A stretch of DNA of 64,000 nt from Burkholderia pseudomultivorans (GCF_001718415.1 NZ_CP013377.1:62001-126000); one strand, 5' to 3'; shown: positions 46,239 through 55,821, counted from the first letter of the stretch. Notes: a model not told the origin generated them from the letters alone. Numbers and translations are program-made.

Positions 46239-46949
46239 ATGAACACCACGCCGGACACGCCCACGCCACGCGCCCTTCGCGAACTGACGCCCCTCGAGGC
46301 CCGCATTGTCGGGGTGCTCGTCGAGAAACAACACACGGTGCCGGACACCTATCCGCTGTCGCTGAACGCGCTGACCGCGGGCTGCAACCAGAAGACCGCG
46401 CGCTCGCCGGTGATGAACGTCACCGAGGACGAAGTGACGACCGCGCTCGACGCGCTCAAGCATCTGAGTCTCGTGATGGAGGGCAGCAGCAGCCGCGTGC
46501 CGCGTTTCGAGCACAACATGAACCGCGTGCTCGGCATCCCGAGCCAGGCGATCGCGCTGCTGACGATCCTGCTGCTGCGCGGCCCGCAGACGGCCGCCGA
46601 ACTGCGCCTGAACAGCGCGCGCCTGCACGGCTTCGCCGACATCTCGTCGGTCGAGGCGTTCCTCGACGAACTCGCGACGCGCCAGCCGCCGCTCGTCGTC
46701 CGGCTGCCGCGCGCGCCGGGCGCGCGCGAGAACCGCTGGATGCACCTGATGTGCGGCGAAGTGAACGTGAGCGAATTCGCGGCCGGTGCGGACGCGGGCG
46801 GAGCGGACTCGGTTCCGCCTTCCGAATTCGAAGCGGTGAAGGCCGAGCAGAAGCGCCTCGCGGACGAAGTCGCGCGGCTGAGCGCGCTGGTGCAGCGGAT
46901 GGCCGCGGAGCTCGGGATCGACGTCGACACGCAGGGCGACGCGTCCTGA
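46239..46949 (+). CDS. YceH family protein (DUF480/UPF0502)
   Basis: 236 residues with the two winged-helix-like repeats of YceH: LTPLEARIVGVLVEKQHTVP, DTYPLSLNALTAGCNQKTAR, SPVMNVTEDEVTTALDAL, then LLTILLLRGPQTAAELRLNS and FADISSVEAFLDELATR. The C-terminal coiled coil is EFEAVKAEQKRLADEVARLS. Widely conserved in proteobacteria with no firm biochemical function. Start at ATG 46239. Stands alone. Confidence 0.92.
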   Translation: MNTTPDTPTPRALRELTPLEARIVGVLVEKQHTVPDTYPLSLNALTAGCNQKTARSPVMNVTEDEVTTALDALKHLSLVMEGSSSRVPRFEHNMNRVLGIPSQAIALLTILLLRGPQTAAELRLNSARLHGFADISSVEAFLDELATRQPPLVVRLPRAPGARENRWMHLMCGEVNVSEFAAGADAGGADSVPPSEFEAVKAEQKRLADEVARLSALVQRMAAELGIDVDTQGDAS

Positions 46950-47007
46950 GCGACCGCGCGATGAATCGCGGCGCCGGCGCGCAGGCGGGCGCGTCGCGCA
47001 ACGCGGC

Positions 47008-47601
47008 TCAATAGCGGCGCCGGCCCGCTTCATCGTCATGATCGCCTGAGCCCAGGCTGATCCGCGTCGCGCCCGCATCGACGAGGCGGAACAGCACATC
47101 CTCGGCAGCCGTCTCCGGCGCCGAGCCGAAATCCACGTTGACGCGCCACCCCTGTTCGATGCGCGCCGGCTCCGACAGGGAGTGAACGACGCCGTGCAGC
47201 CCGTCTTCGCCCGGCGCACGGGCATCGTCGGCGTCGAACCACGCGCAGAACCACGACTTGAACAGATCGATCGTCGCATTTTCGGCGAGACCGTCGACCT
47301 CGATCGTCGCCCGGTCCCACGCGAACGGGCCGATCGACACGGTCGCCGCATCGACCTCGAACGAGATCGGCTCGAATTCCAGCCGGCTGAACGAGTCGAT
47401 CCTCGCCGGGCGGCCAGCCGCTTCGCCTTCGGTCGGGATGTAGTCGGCCCGCCACGGCAGCGCGAGCGGCCCTTCGGTGGCGAGCGTGCCGTCCGCGTGC
47501 CGGCAGGCCGGTTCGATATGGGCGGGCAGCTGCGTCGCCGCTTTCGCGAGCAGGTCGGCATAGGGCTGGCGGATGGCGCGGAACAGTTCGGACAAGGTCA
47601 T
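47008..47601 (-). CDS. Conserved hypothetical protein
   Basis: 197 residues from ATG 47601 (MTLSELFRAIRQPYADLLAK); a longer frame to 47697 lacks a plausible start. No family is recognised. The protein is acidic, without signal peptide or membrane segment, and mixed alpha/beta. The centre has DSFSRLEFEPISFEVDAATV and WDRATIEVDGLAENATIDLF. The tryptophan-rich KSWFCAWFDADDARAP leads into a second half ending DAGATRISLGSGDHDDEAGR. High third-position G/C and a natural start support a real gene. Function unknown. Confidence 0.65.
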   Translation of the reverse strand: MTLSELFRAIRQPYADLLAKAATQLPAHIEPACRHADGTLATEGPLALPWRADYIPTEGEAAGRPARIDSFSRLEFEPISFEVDAATVSIGPFAWDRATIEVDGLAENATIDLFKSWFCAWFDADDARAPGEDGLHGVVHSLSEPARIEQGWRVNVDFGSAPETAAEDVLFRLVDAGATRISLGSGDHDDEAGRRRY

Positions 47602-47825
47602 CGTGGCGTATCGGGTCGGGCAGGGAGCGATCGGTCGATTGCCGGCAGCGGGCGGCGCGCGTCGAACAACGCGGCCGCTCGATACCGGGTCAGTCACGAT
47701 CGTAATGACCGTCGGCCGTGCGCGAACAGTCGGCCGAACGGCCTGCCCGCGCGCGATCGCTGCCGTCGCGGCCGGGTGCCATAATCGAGCCTGCTTACCA
47801 TTCCAGACGTCCCCGGAGAATCACC

Positions 47826-48956
47826 ATGCAGAACCTCGACAATCCTTCACGCGATCGCGAGGTCGGCGTCGCCGACGCGACGCAGGACTCGACGCGCATC
47901 GACGACGTCCGCATCGGCGCGGTGCGCCCGCTGATCTCGCCGGCGCTGCTGCAGGACGAGCTGCCCGTGCCGGCCGCCACGCAAACGCTCGTCGAGGACA
48001 CCCGCAAGGCGATCGGCGACATCCTGCACGGTCGCGACGACCGGCTGCTGATCGTCGTCGGCCCGTGCTCGATCCACGACCACGACCAGGCGCTCGACTA
48101 CGCGCGCCGCCTGAAGGTCGCCGCCGATGCGCTGAAGGACGACCTGCTGATCACGATGCGCGTCTACTTCGAGAAGCCGCGCACGACGGTCGGCTGGAAG
48201 GGCTATATCAACGATCCGCGCCTCGACGGCAGCTTCCGGATCAACGAAGGGCTGCGCGCGGCGCGGCAACTGCTGCTCGACGTCAACGCGCTCGGCCTGC
48301 CGGCCGCGACCGAATTCCTCGACCTGCTGAGCCCGCAGTACATCGCCGACCTGATCGCGTGGGGCGCGATCGGCGCGCGCACGACCGAAAGCCAGAGCCA
48401 TCGGCAGCTCGCGTCGGGGCTGAGCTGTCCGATCGGCTTCAAGAACGGCACCGACGGCGGCGTACAGGTCGCGTCCGACGCGATCGTCGCCGCGCGCGCG
48501 AGCCACGCCTTCATGGGGATGACGAAGATGGGGATGGCCGCGATCTTCGAAACGCGCGGCAACGACGATGCGCACGTGATCCTGCGCGGCGGGAAGAACG
48601 GTCCGAACTACGACGCCGCGCACGTCGAGGCGAGCTGCGCGGTGCTGCGCGCGGCCGGCCTGCGCGAGCAGGTGATGGTCGACTGCTCGCACGCGAATTC
48701 GAACAAGTCGCACGAACGCCAGATCGATGTCGCGCAGGATCTCGCGCGGCAGCTGTCGCAGGGCGAACACCGGATCGTCGGCGTGATGGTCGAGAGCAAT
48801 CTCGAGGCCGGCCGGCAGGACCTGAAGCCCGGCGTGCCGCTCAAGTACGGCGTGTCGATCACCGATGCGTGCCTGAGCTGGACGCAGACCGAACCGGTGC
48901 TCGACGTGCTCGCCGAAGCCGTGCGTCATCGGCGCGTGTATTCGCGCAACGCCTGA
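47826..48956 (+). CDS. aroG: 3-Deoxy-7-phosphoheptulonate synthase (class I AroG/AroF type)
   Basis: 376 residues, class Ialpha DAHP synthase. Diagnostic stretches: LLIVVGPCSIHDHDQALDYA, MRVYFEKPRTTVGWKGYIND, GTDGGVQVASDAIVAA, and HVILRGGKNGPNYDAAHVEA with VMVDCSHANSNKSHERQ (metal Cys, His, Glu and Asp region), GVMVESNLEAGRQD. It condenses phosphoenolpyruvate with erythrose-4-phosphate at the entry of the shikimate pathway. The long N-terminal segment (about 35 residues) before the barrel is where Phe/Tyr feedback binds in AroG/AroF. ATG 47826 with CCCGGAGAATCACC. Monocistronic. Confidence 0.94.
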   Translation: MQNLDNPSRDREVGVADATQDSTRIDDVRIGAVRPLISPALLQDELPVPAATQTLVEDTRKAIGDILHGRDDRLLIVVGPCSIHDHDQALDYARRLKVAADALKDDLLITMRVYFEKPRTTVGWKGYINDPRLDGSFRINEGLRAARQLLLDVNALGLPAATEFLDLLSPQYIADLIAWGAIGARTTESQSHRQLASGLSCPIGFKNGTDGGVQVASDAIVAARASHAFMGMTKMGMAAIFETRGNDDAHVILRGGKNGPNYDAAHVEASCAVLRAAGLREQVMVDCSHANSNKSHERQIDVAQDLARQLSQGEHRIVGVMVESNLEAGRQDLKPGVPLKYGVSITDACLSWTQTEPVLDVLAEAVRHRRVYSRNA

Positions 48957-49189
48957 CTGCGGCATCGCGTCCGATGCAGCGTTGCGCCGCTGGCGCTAAG
49001 ATGGCCCGATGCGACGCGCTGCGGGCCGGTCGGTACGAACCGCCGCGGCACGCGCATGGGGGGCGGTGCGGCCGTGCCGCCGATCCGTCGGCGAAGTCGG
49101 GCAGTGTCGCGGCAGCGTATAACCGCGCGCCGTCGCGTTGTCCGGCTTCGCCGCCTGAATCGACAATCATTCAACGGAGTGCAACAAGC

Positions 49190-49618
49190 ATGGCGTTCTA
49201 CAAGACCATCATCGCAGTGGCCGTTCTGGCATCGAGCGTCAGCGCGCACGCGCAGATCGCGGGCGCGCAGCCGCTGAGCGTGACCGTCGAGCAGTCGCAG
49301 GCGCTGCTCGAAGGCTGGAGCGTGAAGAAAAGCGTGCTCGGCAAGGCCGTCTACAACGACCAGAACCAGAAGGTCGGCACCGTGCGCGACCTGATCGTCG
49401 CGCCGGACGGCTCGGTGTCGGCGGCGATCGTGTCGGCGGGCGGCTTCCTCGGCGTGGCCGCGCACGATGTCGCGGTGCCGATTGCATCGCTCGACGTGCG
49501 CAACGGCAACATCTACCTGCCGGGCGCGACGAAGGACGCGCTGAAGGCCACGCCTGCATTCCAGTATGCGAAGGTGCCGGCGCCGCCGAAGCCGAAGAAG
49601 CTCGACGACAAGCACTGA
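49190..49618 (+). CDS. Exported PRC-barrel domain protein
   Basis: 142 residues. Signal peptide 1-22 (MAFYKTIIAVAVLASSVSAHAQ). A single PRC-barrel beta domain follows: GWSVKKSVLGKAVYNDQNQKVG, TVRDLIVAPDGSVSAAIVSA, GGFLGVAAHDVAVPIASLDV. A Pro/Lys-rich tail (PAPPKPKKLDDKH) ends it. Periplasmic PRC-barrel proteins are common in Burkholderia; role unknown, often stress-related. A weak hairpin (GCGCCCG-N13-CGGGCGC, 49637-49663) follows the stop. Confidence 0.87.
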   Translation: MAFYKTIIAVAVLASSVSAHAQIAGAQPLSVTVEQSQALLEGWSVKKSVLGKAVYNDQNQKVGTVRDLIVAPDGSVSAAIVSAGGFLGVAAHDVAVPIASLDVRNGNIYLPGATKDALKATPAFQYAKVPAPPKPKKLDDKH

Positions 49619-50117
49619 TCTGCAGCAAACCTGCCGGCGCCCGTCACGCAATGCGGCGGGCGCTTGTGCGCAGGACGGCATGCCCGGCCGGTAACGGCGG
49701 GCATGCCGGACTCTTCCATCTTCTTTCCGCCCATCCTCCCGCCGCGCAAGCGTCACGACCCGGCTGACGGCTTCATGCGCGATGCCCGCATGCGGATGCG
49801 CTCGATCCGTAGTCCGAATCGATAGTTCAAGCGGCCATACCGTACGACATCCGACGCGCGATTCGCGTTGCGTCTGCGATGCGTCGCCTGCTCGCTCCGG
49901 TCGGCGCGCCTGGCGCGATCGACTCGTCGAAGCTGCGGCGACACCGGCGATCGCCCGCCGTCCCGCTCGGGGCTCGCCCCAATTCCGACTGAATGTGAAA
50001 GAAATGTAATATCAATGAAAGGATGATTCGGATTTATCCGACTCCGTGCGCGCCACGACGCGACATGACCGGTCCGGTCGTCCTTCCCCGTCACCCCGCT
50101 CTCAACCAAAACGCTTC
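49619..50117. other. Intergenic region before the alanine symporter
   Basis: 499 bp with no supported gene. A/T-rich TGAAAGAAATGTAATATCAATG (49996-50017) may contain a -10 (TAATAT), and TCGGAT-TT-ATCCGA (50028-50041) is a perfect 6-bp-arm dyad just downstream of it, placed where a repressor would act. Confidence 0.5.
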
Positions 50118-51605
50118 ATGGAACAACTCGTCGATTCGATCAATGGCGTCATCTGGAGCCCTGCGCTCATCTTCCTCTGCCTCGCCGCCGGGCTGTACTT
50201 CTCGCTGCGCACGCGCTTCGCGCAGGTGCGCCATTTCGTCGAGATGCTGCGCCTGATGCGCGGCAGCAAGGCGTCGGCCGAGGGCGTGTCGTCGTTCCAG
50301 GCGCTCGCGATGTCGCTGTCGGGGCGCGTCGGCACCGGCAACATCGCGGGCGTCGCGACGGCCATCACGTTCGGCGGCCCCGGCGCGATGTTCTGGATGT
50401 GGCTCGTCGCATTCCTCGGCGCCAGCACCGCGTTCGTCGAATCGACGCTGTCGCAGATCTACAAGGAGCGGCGCGAAGGGCAGTATCGCGGCGGTCCCGC
50501 GTATTACATCGAGAAGGGACTCGGCGTGCGCTGGTATGCGGTGGCGTTCGCGATCGCCACGGTGCTCGCGTGCGGGCTGCTGTTGCCCGGCGTGCAGGCG
50601 AACGGGATCTCGGTCGCGGTCGAGAACTCGTTCGGCATCGCCAAGCCCGTCACGGGCGCCGCGCTGGTGCTGCTGCTCGGCCTGATCATCTTCGGCGGCG
50701 TGAAGCGGATCGCGCGCGTCGCGGAGATCGTCGTGCCGTTCATGGCGCTCGGCTACATCCTGATCGCGTGCGTCGTGATCGCGCTCGATATCGAACGCCT
50801 GCCGGGCGTCGTCGCGCTCGTGTTCAAGAGCGCGTTCGGCTTCGAGGCCGGCTTCGGCGCGGTGCTCGGCCTCGCGATCCAGTGGGGCGTGAAGCGCGGC
50901 GTCTATTCGAACGAGGCCGGGCAGGGCACGGGCCCGCATGCGTCGGCGGCGGCCGAGGTCGGGCATCCGGCGCAGCAGGGGCTCGTGCAGGCGTTCTCCG
51001 TCTATGTCGATACCTTGTTCGTCTGCTCCGCGACGGGCTTCATGATCCTGATCACCGGCGCCTACAACGTGGTCGCGCCGAGCGGCCGCGCGCTGTTCTC
51101 GGGCGCGGCCGGCATCGAGGCCGGCCCCGGCTATACGCAGATGGCGGTCGAATCGGTGCTCCCGGGCTTCGGCGCGGCGTTCGTCGCGATGGCGCTGTTC
51201 TTCTTCGCGTTCACGACGATCCTCGCGTATTACTACATCGCGGAGACCAACGTCGCGTATCTGAGCGGCGCGCGCAGCAGTGCCGCGGGCACCTTCGTGC
51301 TGCGGGCGGTGATCCTGCTCGCGACGCTGTACGGCGCGGTGAAGAGCGCAAGCGTCGCGTGGGCGCTCGGCGATATCGGCGTGGGTCTGATGGCGTGGCT
51401 GAACATCGTCGCGATCGTGCTGCTGCAGAAGCCCGCGCTCAAGGCGTTGCGCGATTACGAGGCGCAGCAGCGCGCGGGCCGCGAGCCGAGCTTCGACCCG
51501 GTCGCGCTCGGCATCGCGAACGCGACGTTCTGGGAAAAGCGGGACGCCGCGCGCGACGACGGCGGCGCAGCGCAGCCGGCCGTGGTGTCGGAGCGGCAGT
51601 CGTAG
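50118..51605 (+). CDS. Sodium:alanine symporter (AGCS family)
   Basis: 495 residues, about 10-11 membrane helices, AGCS family. Signatures: LYFSLRTRFAQVRHFVEMLR, AMSLSGRVGTGNIAGVATAI (Na+ site region), FWMWLVAFLGASTAFVESTL, GVKRGVYSNEAGQGTGPHAS (the family's NEAGxGxxP motif). It imports alanine or glycine with Na+. Start at ATG 50118; the upstream in-frame GTG at 50046 is unlikely. No clear Shine-Dalgarno is present. A hairpin follows the stop. Confidence 0.93.
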   Translation: MEQLVDSINGVIWSPALIFLCLAAGLYFSLRTRFAQVRHFVEMLRLMRGSKASAEGVSSFQALAMSLSGRVGTGNIAGVATAITFGGPGAMFWMWLVAFLGASTAFVESTLSQIYKERREGQYRGGPAYYIEKGLGVRWYAVAFAIATVLACGLLLPGVQANGISVAVENSFGIAKPVTGAALVLLLGLIIFGGVKRIARVAEIVVPFMALGYILIACVVIALDIERLPGVVALVFKSAFGFEAGFGAVLGLAIQWGVKRGVYSNEAGQGTGPHASAAAEVGHPAQQGLVQAFSVYVDTLFVCSATGFMILITGAYNVVAPSGRALFSGAAGIEAGPGYTQMAVESVLPGFGAAFVAMALFFFAFTTILAYYYIAETNVAYLSGARSSAAGTFVLRAVILLATLYGAVKSASVAWALGDIGVGLMAWLNIVAIVLLQKPALKALRDYEAQQRAGREPSFDPVALGIANATFWEKRDAARDDGGAAQPAVVSERQS

Positions 51606-51616
51606 AAAAGTGCGCG

Positions 51617-51638
51617 GCCGGCCGTTCGACCGGCCGGC
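51617..51638 (+). terminator. Hairpin after the alanine symporter
   Basis: GCCGGCCG-TTCGAC-CGGCCGGC, 8-bp stem, 6-nt loop, 12 bp after the stop. Downstream bases are not T-rich. Confidence 0.5.
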
Positions 51639-51765
51639 ATGCTATGCGGTTTGGCCAGGCCGGCAGGCGCATCCGGCCGTCGCGCGCCGCGCCGACGCGT
51701 GGGTGCTGTGACTCGCTGCGGCGCAGGCCAGTCGGACGCGGACACCGCGTGACGGACGCGAATCG

Positions 51766-52959
51766 CTACGCGCGCGACGGCAGGCCGTTCACGATACCCG
51801 CGGCATCGAGCTGCCGCAGCTTCGCGTAGACGGTCGTACGCGAGATGCCCAGTTGCCGCGCGGCGGCGGATACGTTGCCGTCGTGCTCGTCGACTGCGCG
51901 CCGGATCGCGTCGAGCGACTGCTCGTGCAGGCTCGCATGCGGGTCGGTCCGTGCGGTCGGGCACAGCTCGTCCGCGTCCTCGAAGGCGCCCGGCTGTCGG
52001 CGTGCAGCCGCACGATCGAGCGGCGCGCGCAGGCAGCGCACCCAGACATGACTCCCGTCGCTGCGCGCGATCCGCTGCGGCGTGCGCGCGGGCTGCATCA
52101 GGCGGCGCTGCTGCGCCGGCGTCGCATCGGCGAACAATTGCCGGCGGTCGAGCGGCGCGAGCGGCCCGTCCGGCGTCAGGTCGAGCATCTGCCGCGCGAG
52201 CCGGCTCGCGGCGCGCACGCGCCCCGCCTCGTCGATCGCGACGACGCCCGCGAGCGGCGTGCCGAGCCAGCGCGGATCGTACTGCACGTGCAGCAGATGA
52301 CAGTCGCGCAGCATCGCGTAGATCCGCTGCTCGGCGGACAGCGACGCATGGCGGAACTGCTCGCGCAACTGCATCGCATTGCGCTGGCCGATGCCGGTGA
52401 TGTCCAGCGCGCCGATCACTTCGCCGTCGAAGCCGACCAGCGGCACGGCGAGGCAGAACACGCGCGAGAATTCGTCGAGATAGTGCTGCGCGCCGACGAC
52501 GAAGGTCTCGACGCCGTCGTGGATCACGCAGCTCGGCGCGGTCGTGCCGATGTTCGGTTCGACGACGCGCCGCCCGGCGACGATCGGCGTGAGCAGTGCG
52601 TCGTCGCAATGCGGGCTGCGCCGCGCATGCACGATCGTGCCGCCCGGATTGACGCAGAAGATCGTCCAGTTCGTGCCGCCGAATGCGGCCCACAACTGTT
52701 CGATCTCGTGGACGACGCAGCGATGGAGCCGCCGGTCGGCGCGCGATTCGCCCACGCTGCCCGGATCGCGCTGCATTTCGTAGTACGCCGTCTGCCACGG
52801 CCGCAGCCCCGCGTCGCGCGAGCGGGCCCACGAACGCGCGACGGTGCCGGGCAACGCGGTGTCCGGCAACGGCTCGCCCGCCGCAAACCGGGCGCGCAGC
52901 GTATCGAGGTCGATGGACCGTGACGAGGATTGAAGTCCCGTTTCCACGCTACCTTCCAT
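51766..52959 (-). CDS. GAF-PAS-Fis transcriptional regulator (AcoR-like, no AAA+ domain)
   Basis: 397 residues. N-terminal GAF-type segment as in acetoin regulator AcoR (VARSWARSRDAGLRPWQTAY, LPLTPIV-like DDALLTPIVAGRRVVEPNIG, HYLDEFSRVFCLAVPLVGFD, ALDITGIGQRNAMQLREQF). A short PAS-like segment follows (GVVAIDEAGRVRAASRLARQ). The C-terminal Fis-type HTH is IRRAVDEHDGNVSAAARQLG then ISRTTVYAKLRQL. The central sigma-54 AAA+ domain of AcoR proteins (GAFTGA motif, Walker A) is absent. It lies 249 bp downstream of the aryl-alcohol dehydrogenase gene on the same strand. TGTCCAGTTGCTGGACA before the aldehyde dehydrogenase is a candidate site. Confidence 0.83.
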   Translation of the reverse strand: MEGSVETGLQSSSRSIDLDTLRARFAAGEPLPDTALPGTVARSWARSRDAGLRPWQTAYYEMQRDPGSVGESRADRRLHRCVVHEIEQLWAAFGGTNWTIFCVNPGGTIVHARRSPHCDDALLTPIVAGRRVVEPNIGTTAPSCVIHDGVETFVVGAQHYLDEFSRVFCLAVPLVGFDGEVIGALDITGIGQRNAMQLREQFRHASLSAEQRIYAMLRDCHLLHVQYDPRWLGTPLAGVVAIDEAGRVRAASRLARQMLDLTPDGPLAPLDRRQLFADATPAQQRRLMQPARTPQRIARSDGSHVWVRCLRAPLDRAAARRQPGAFEDADELCPTARTDPHASLHEQSLDAIRRAVDEHDGNVSAAARQLGISRTTVYAKLRQLDAAGIVNGLPSRA

Positions 52960-53207
52960 TCAAGGTTCGAAATCGTTTCCGGCGTAACGCCGCCCGCGCC
53001 GCCGCGTGGAACCGCTGTCGCGTATTTGCGGCAGGTGCCGGCGGCCGCCGCGGGGGCTTCGAAACGATAGGGTAGCCGGAAGTGGGCGAGCGCGTCGTGT
53101 TGCGGCGCGTGGAGCAGGCATTCGGCGCGTCGCCCGCGCAGCGGGCGCGGGCGACGCGGGCGGCCGCGTGCGCAGCGCCGCAACGGACGGAACCGGACGC
53201 GCCGCCG
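52960..53207. other. Gap between regulator and alcohol dehydrogenase
   Basis: 248 bp with no supported gene. It probably holds a separate promoter for the regulator (TTTCCGGCG..ACGATTTCGAACC region near 52965-52985 on the minus strand). Confidence 0.4.
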
Positions 53208-54335
53208 TCAATGCGGCAGGCGCAGGATCGGCTTGAGCACGGTGCCGTTGCTGCTTTCCTCGGCCGCGCGGTTGATCTCCTGCAGCGGATAGAACTTCAC
53301 GAGCCGGTCGAACGGGAAGCGCCCTTGCTGATGAAGCTGCACGAGCTGCGGGATGAATGTCTGCGGCACGCTGTCGCCTTCGACGATGCCGCGGATCGTG
53401 CGACCGCCGAGCAGCAGGTTGTTGACGTCGAACTCGGCTTTCGTGCCGAGCTTCGGCGCACCGACCACGCCGATCGTGCCGCGGCTGCCGAGCGCCTCGA
53501 TGCCCTGCGACAGCACGGCCGCGTGCCCGGTCGACTCGAGCGCGAAGTCGACGCCGCCGCCGGTGATCTGCCTGACCGCATCGACGACGTCGACTTCCTT
53601 GCTGTTGACCGCATGCGTGGCGCCGAGCGCCTTCGCGAGTTCGAGGCGCGACGGCACGATGTCGACGGCGATGATCGTCGTCGCGCCGGCGATGCGCGCG
53701 GCCATGATCGCGCTCATCCCGACCGCGCCCGCGCCGAAGCTCGCGAAGCTGCTGCCCGGGCGCACCGCGAGCGAGTGGATCACCGCGCCCGCGCCGGTCT
53801 GGATGCCGCAGCCGAGCGGGCCGAGCAGTTCCAGCGGGGCGTCCTTCGGCACCTGGATCGCGTTGTTCTCGCGGGCCAGCGCATAGCTTGCGAACGACGA
53901 CTGCGAGAAGAAGTGATCGTGCAGCGGCTGCCCGTGTTCGTCCCGAATCGCGGTGTGCCCGTCGGGATCGCCGCCGCCGAAGTTCAGGCCGAAGAAGTGC
54001 CGGCAATACGCGCCGTGTCCGCCGACGCATGCGTTGCAATGGCCGCATGCGCCGTAGGTGAGCACGACGTGATCGCCGGCGGCGAGCGTCTTCACGTCCG
54101 GGCCGACGGCTTCGACCACGCCGGCGCCCTCGTGCCCGAGCACGGCCGGCAGCGGCACCGGATAGTACTGGTCGCGCACGATCAGGTCGGTATGGCAGAG
54201 GCCGGTGGCGACGACGCGTACCAGCACCTCGTCGGCGCGCGGGCCGCGGATGCGTGCGGATTCGATCGAGAAGGGCGCGCCGGCCGCGCGGGCGACGGCG
54301 GCGGTAACGGCGCGCGCATCGTTGTCGGTGTACAT
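53208..54335 (-). CDS. Zinc-dependent aryl-alcohol (benzyl alcohol) dehydrogenase
   Basis: 375 residues of the medium-chain zinc alcohol dehydrogenases. Catalytic-zinc ligands are in GLCHTDLIVRDQYYPVPLP and LGHEGAGVVEAVG (GHE). The structural-zinc four-Cys lobe is GACGHCNACVGGHGAYC. The NAD motif is FGAGAVGMSAIM. It is similar to XylB-type benzyl alcohol and AreB-type aryl-alcohol dehydrogenases. Thirteen bp after the benzaldehyde dehydrogenase gene in the same transcript, so it should oxidise benzyl alcohol to benzaldehyde for that enzyme. Confidence 0.9.
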   Translation of the reverse strand: MYTDNDARAVTAAVARAAGAPFSIESARIRGPRADEVLVRVVATGLCHTDLIVRDQYYPVPLPAVLGHEGAGVVEAVGPDVKTLAAGDHVVLTYGACGHCNACVGGHGAYCRHFFGLNFGGGDPDGHTAIRDEHGQPLHDHFFSQSSFASYALARENNAIQVPKDAPLELLGPLGCGIQTGAGAVIHSLAVRPGSSFASFGAGAVGMSAIMAARIAGATTIIAVDIVPSRLELAKALGATHAVNSKEVDVVDAVRQITGGGVDFALESTGHAAVLSQGIEALGSRGTIGVVGAPKLGTKAEFDVNNLLLGGRTIRGIVEGDSVPQTFIPQLVQLHQQGRFPFDRLVKFYPLQEINRAAEESSNGTVLKPILRLPH

Positions 54336-54348
54336 GTCGGTCTCCTTG

Positions 54349-55821
54349 TCAAAGCGGATAGAGCGGCGCTTCGCCCTTGACGGTCAGCCACTGCCACTGC
54401 GTGAATTCCTCGAGATTTGCCGCGCCGCCGATGCTCGTGCCGTTGCCCGATGCGCCGACTCCGCCGAACGGATTGACGACTTCGTCGTTGACCGTCTGGT
54501 CGTTGATGTGCAGCAGGCCCGTATGCAGCCGCTCGCCGAGCCGCAGCGCGCGCCCGACGTCGGCGGACAGGATCGCCATCGACAGTCCGTATGCGCTGTC
54601 GTTGGCCAGCGCGATCGCGTCCTCGTCGGTATCGAACGGCACGACGACCGCGACCGGCCCGAAGATTTCCTCGTCGAAGGCCGGGTTGCCGCGCGTCACG
54701 CCGCTCAGCACGGTCGGCTCGAAAAACAGCTCGCGATAGCCGCCGCCTGCGTCGACGCGCGCGCCGGCGTCGCGCGCCGCCGCGACCACGCGCGCGGCAT
54801 GATCGCGCTGCGCGGCATTGATCAGCGGCCCGAGACCGACGTCCTCGGTGGCCGGATTGCCGACGCGCAGGCTGCGGGCCTTCTCGACGAGCTTCGCGAC
54901 GAACCGGTCGTGAATGGCGCGCTGGACCAGCACGCGGCCGGTGGCCATGCAGATCTGGCCCTGATGCAGATACGCGCCCCACGCGGTATTCGCGATCGCA
55001 CGGTCGAGATCGGCGTCGTCGAGCACGATCAGCGAGTTCTTGCCGCCGAGTTCGAGCGACACTTTCTTCAGGTAGCGGCCGGCCGCTTCGCCGACCTTGC
55101 GCCCGGCGGCCGTCGAACCGGTGAAGTGGATCATCGCGACGTTCGGATCGGCGACGAGCGCGGCGCCGGCCGCGCCGTCGCCCGGCACGACGTGCAGCAC
55201 GCCTGCCGGCAGGCCGGCCAGCTCGAAGATCCGCGCGATCGCGACGCCGCCGCACACGGCGGTGCGCGGATCGGGCTTCAGCACGACCGCGTTGCCCAGC
55301 GCGAGCGCCGGCGCGACCGCGCGCATCGCGAGATACAGCGGAAAGTTGAACGGCGAGATCACGCCGACCACGCCGCGCGGACGCCGCCGCGCGAGCGACA
55401 GCCGGCCCGCGCCCGACGGCAGCACCTCGCCGGCCGCGCGCGACGGCAGGCCGGCCGCTTCGTGCAGCGCCTTGATCGTGACCGACGTCTCGAAGGCGGC
55501 TTTCGCGCGCGTCGAGCCGCTTTCGCGCACGGTCCAGTCGACGATCGCGTCGAACTGCGCTTCCGCGACGGCGGCCGCACGGCGCAGCACGGCCGAACGC
55601 TCGTCGTACGGCAGGCCGAACCATGCCGGCTGCGCGCGACGGGCCGCCGCCGACGCACCGGCGACCGTCTCGCCGTCGGCGATGCCGATGCGGCCGAGCG
55701 TGGCGCCCGTCGCGGGTTCGATCACGTCGGCCGTGCCCGGTCCGGCCGTCCAGCCGCCGCTGAAGAGCTTGCCGGTCCAGACGTCGCTGTCGAACAGCGC
55801 TTTTCCTTCACTGATGGTCAT
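54349..55821 (-). CDS. Benzaldehyde dehydrogenase (XylC/AreC-like)
   Basis: 490 residues, NAD(P) aldehyde dehydrogenase superfamily, read from ATG 55821 with AGGAGCG upstream. Motifs: HFTGSTAAGRKVGEAAGRYL, general-base Glu in VSLELGGKNSLIVLDDADLD, catalytic Cys in LHQGQICMATGRVL. The start AFDSDVW-like ALFDSDVWTGKLFSGGWTAG matches benzaldehyde dehydrogenases. It opens the minus-strand pair that converts benzyl alcohol to benzoate for the BenABC dioxygenase encoded divergently. The 586-bp divergent gap contains its candidate regulator site at 55973-55989. Confidence 0.9.
   Translation of the reverse strand: MTISEGKALFDSDVWTGKLFSGGWTAGPGTADVIEPATGATLGRIGIADGETVAGASAAARRAQPAWFGLPYDERSAVLRRAAAVAEAQFDAIVDWTVRESGSTRAKAAFETSVTIKALHEAAGLPSRAAGEVLPSGAGRLSLARRRPRGVVGVISPFNFPLYLAMRAVAPALALGNAVVLKPDPRTAVCGGVAIARIFELAGLPAGVLHVVPGDGAAGAALVADPNVAMIHFTGSTAAGRKVGEAAGRYLKKVSLELGGKNSLIVLDDADLDRAIANTAWGAYLHQGQICMATGRVLVQRAIHDRFVAKLVEKARSLRVGNPATEDVGLGPLINAAQRDHAARVVAAARDAGARVDAGGGYRELFFEPTVLSGVTRGNPAFDEEIFGPVAVVVPFDTDEDAIALANDSAYGLSMAILSADVGRALRLGERLHTGLLHINDQTVNDEVVNPFGGVGASGNGTSIGGAANLEEFTQWQWLTVKGEAPLYPL

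Noticed and set aside
49756..50109. 118-codon minus-strand frame before the alanine symporter
   Set aside because: Arg/Ser-rich, no ribosome site or domain; it would overlap the symporter's promoter region.
54349..55821. Could the other aldehyde dehydrogenase fill the arabinose gap?
   Set aside because: It is 13 bp from an aryl-alcohol dehydrogenase gene and next to ben/cat genes, and its N-terminus resembles benzaldehyde dehydrogenases.
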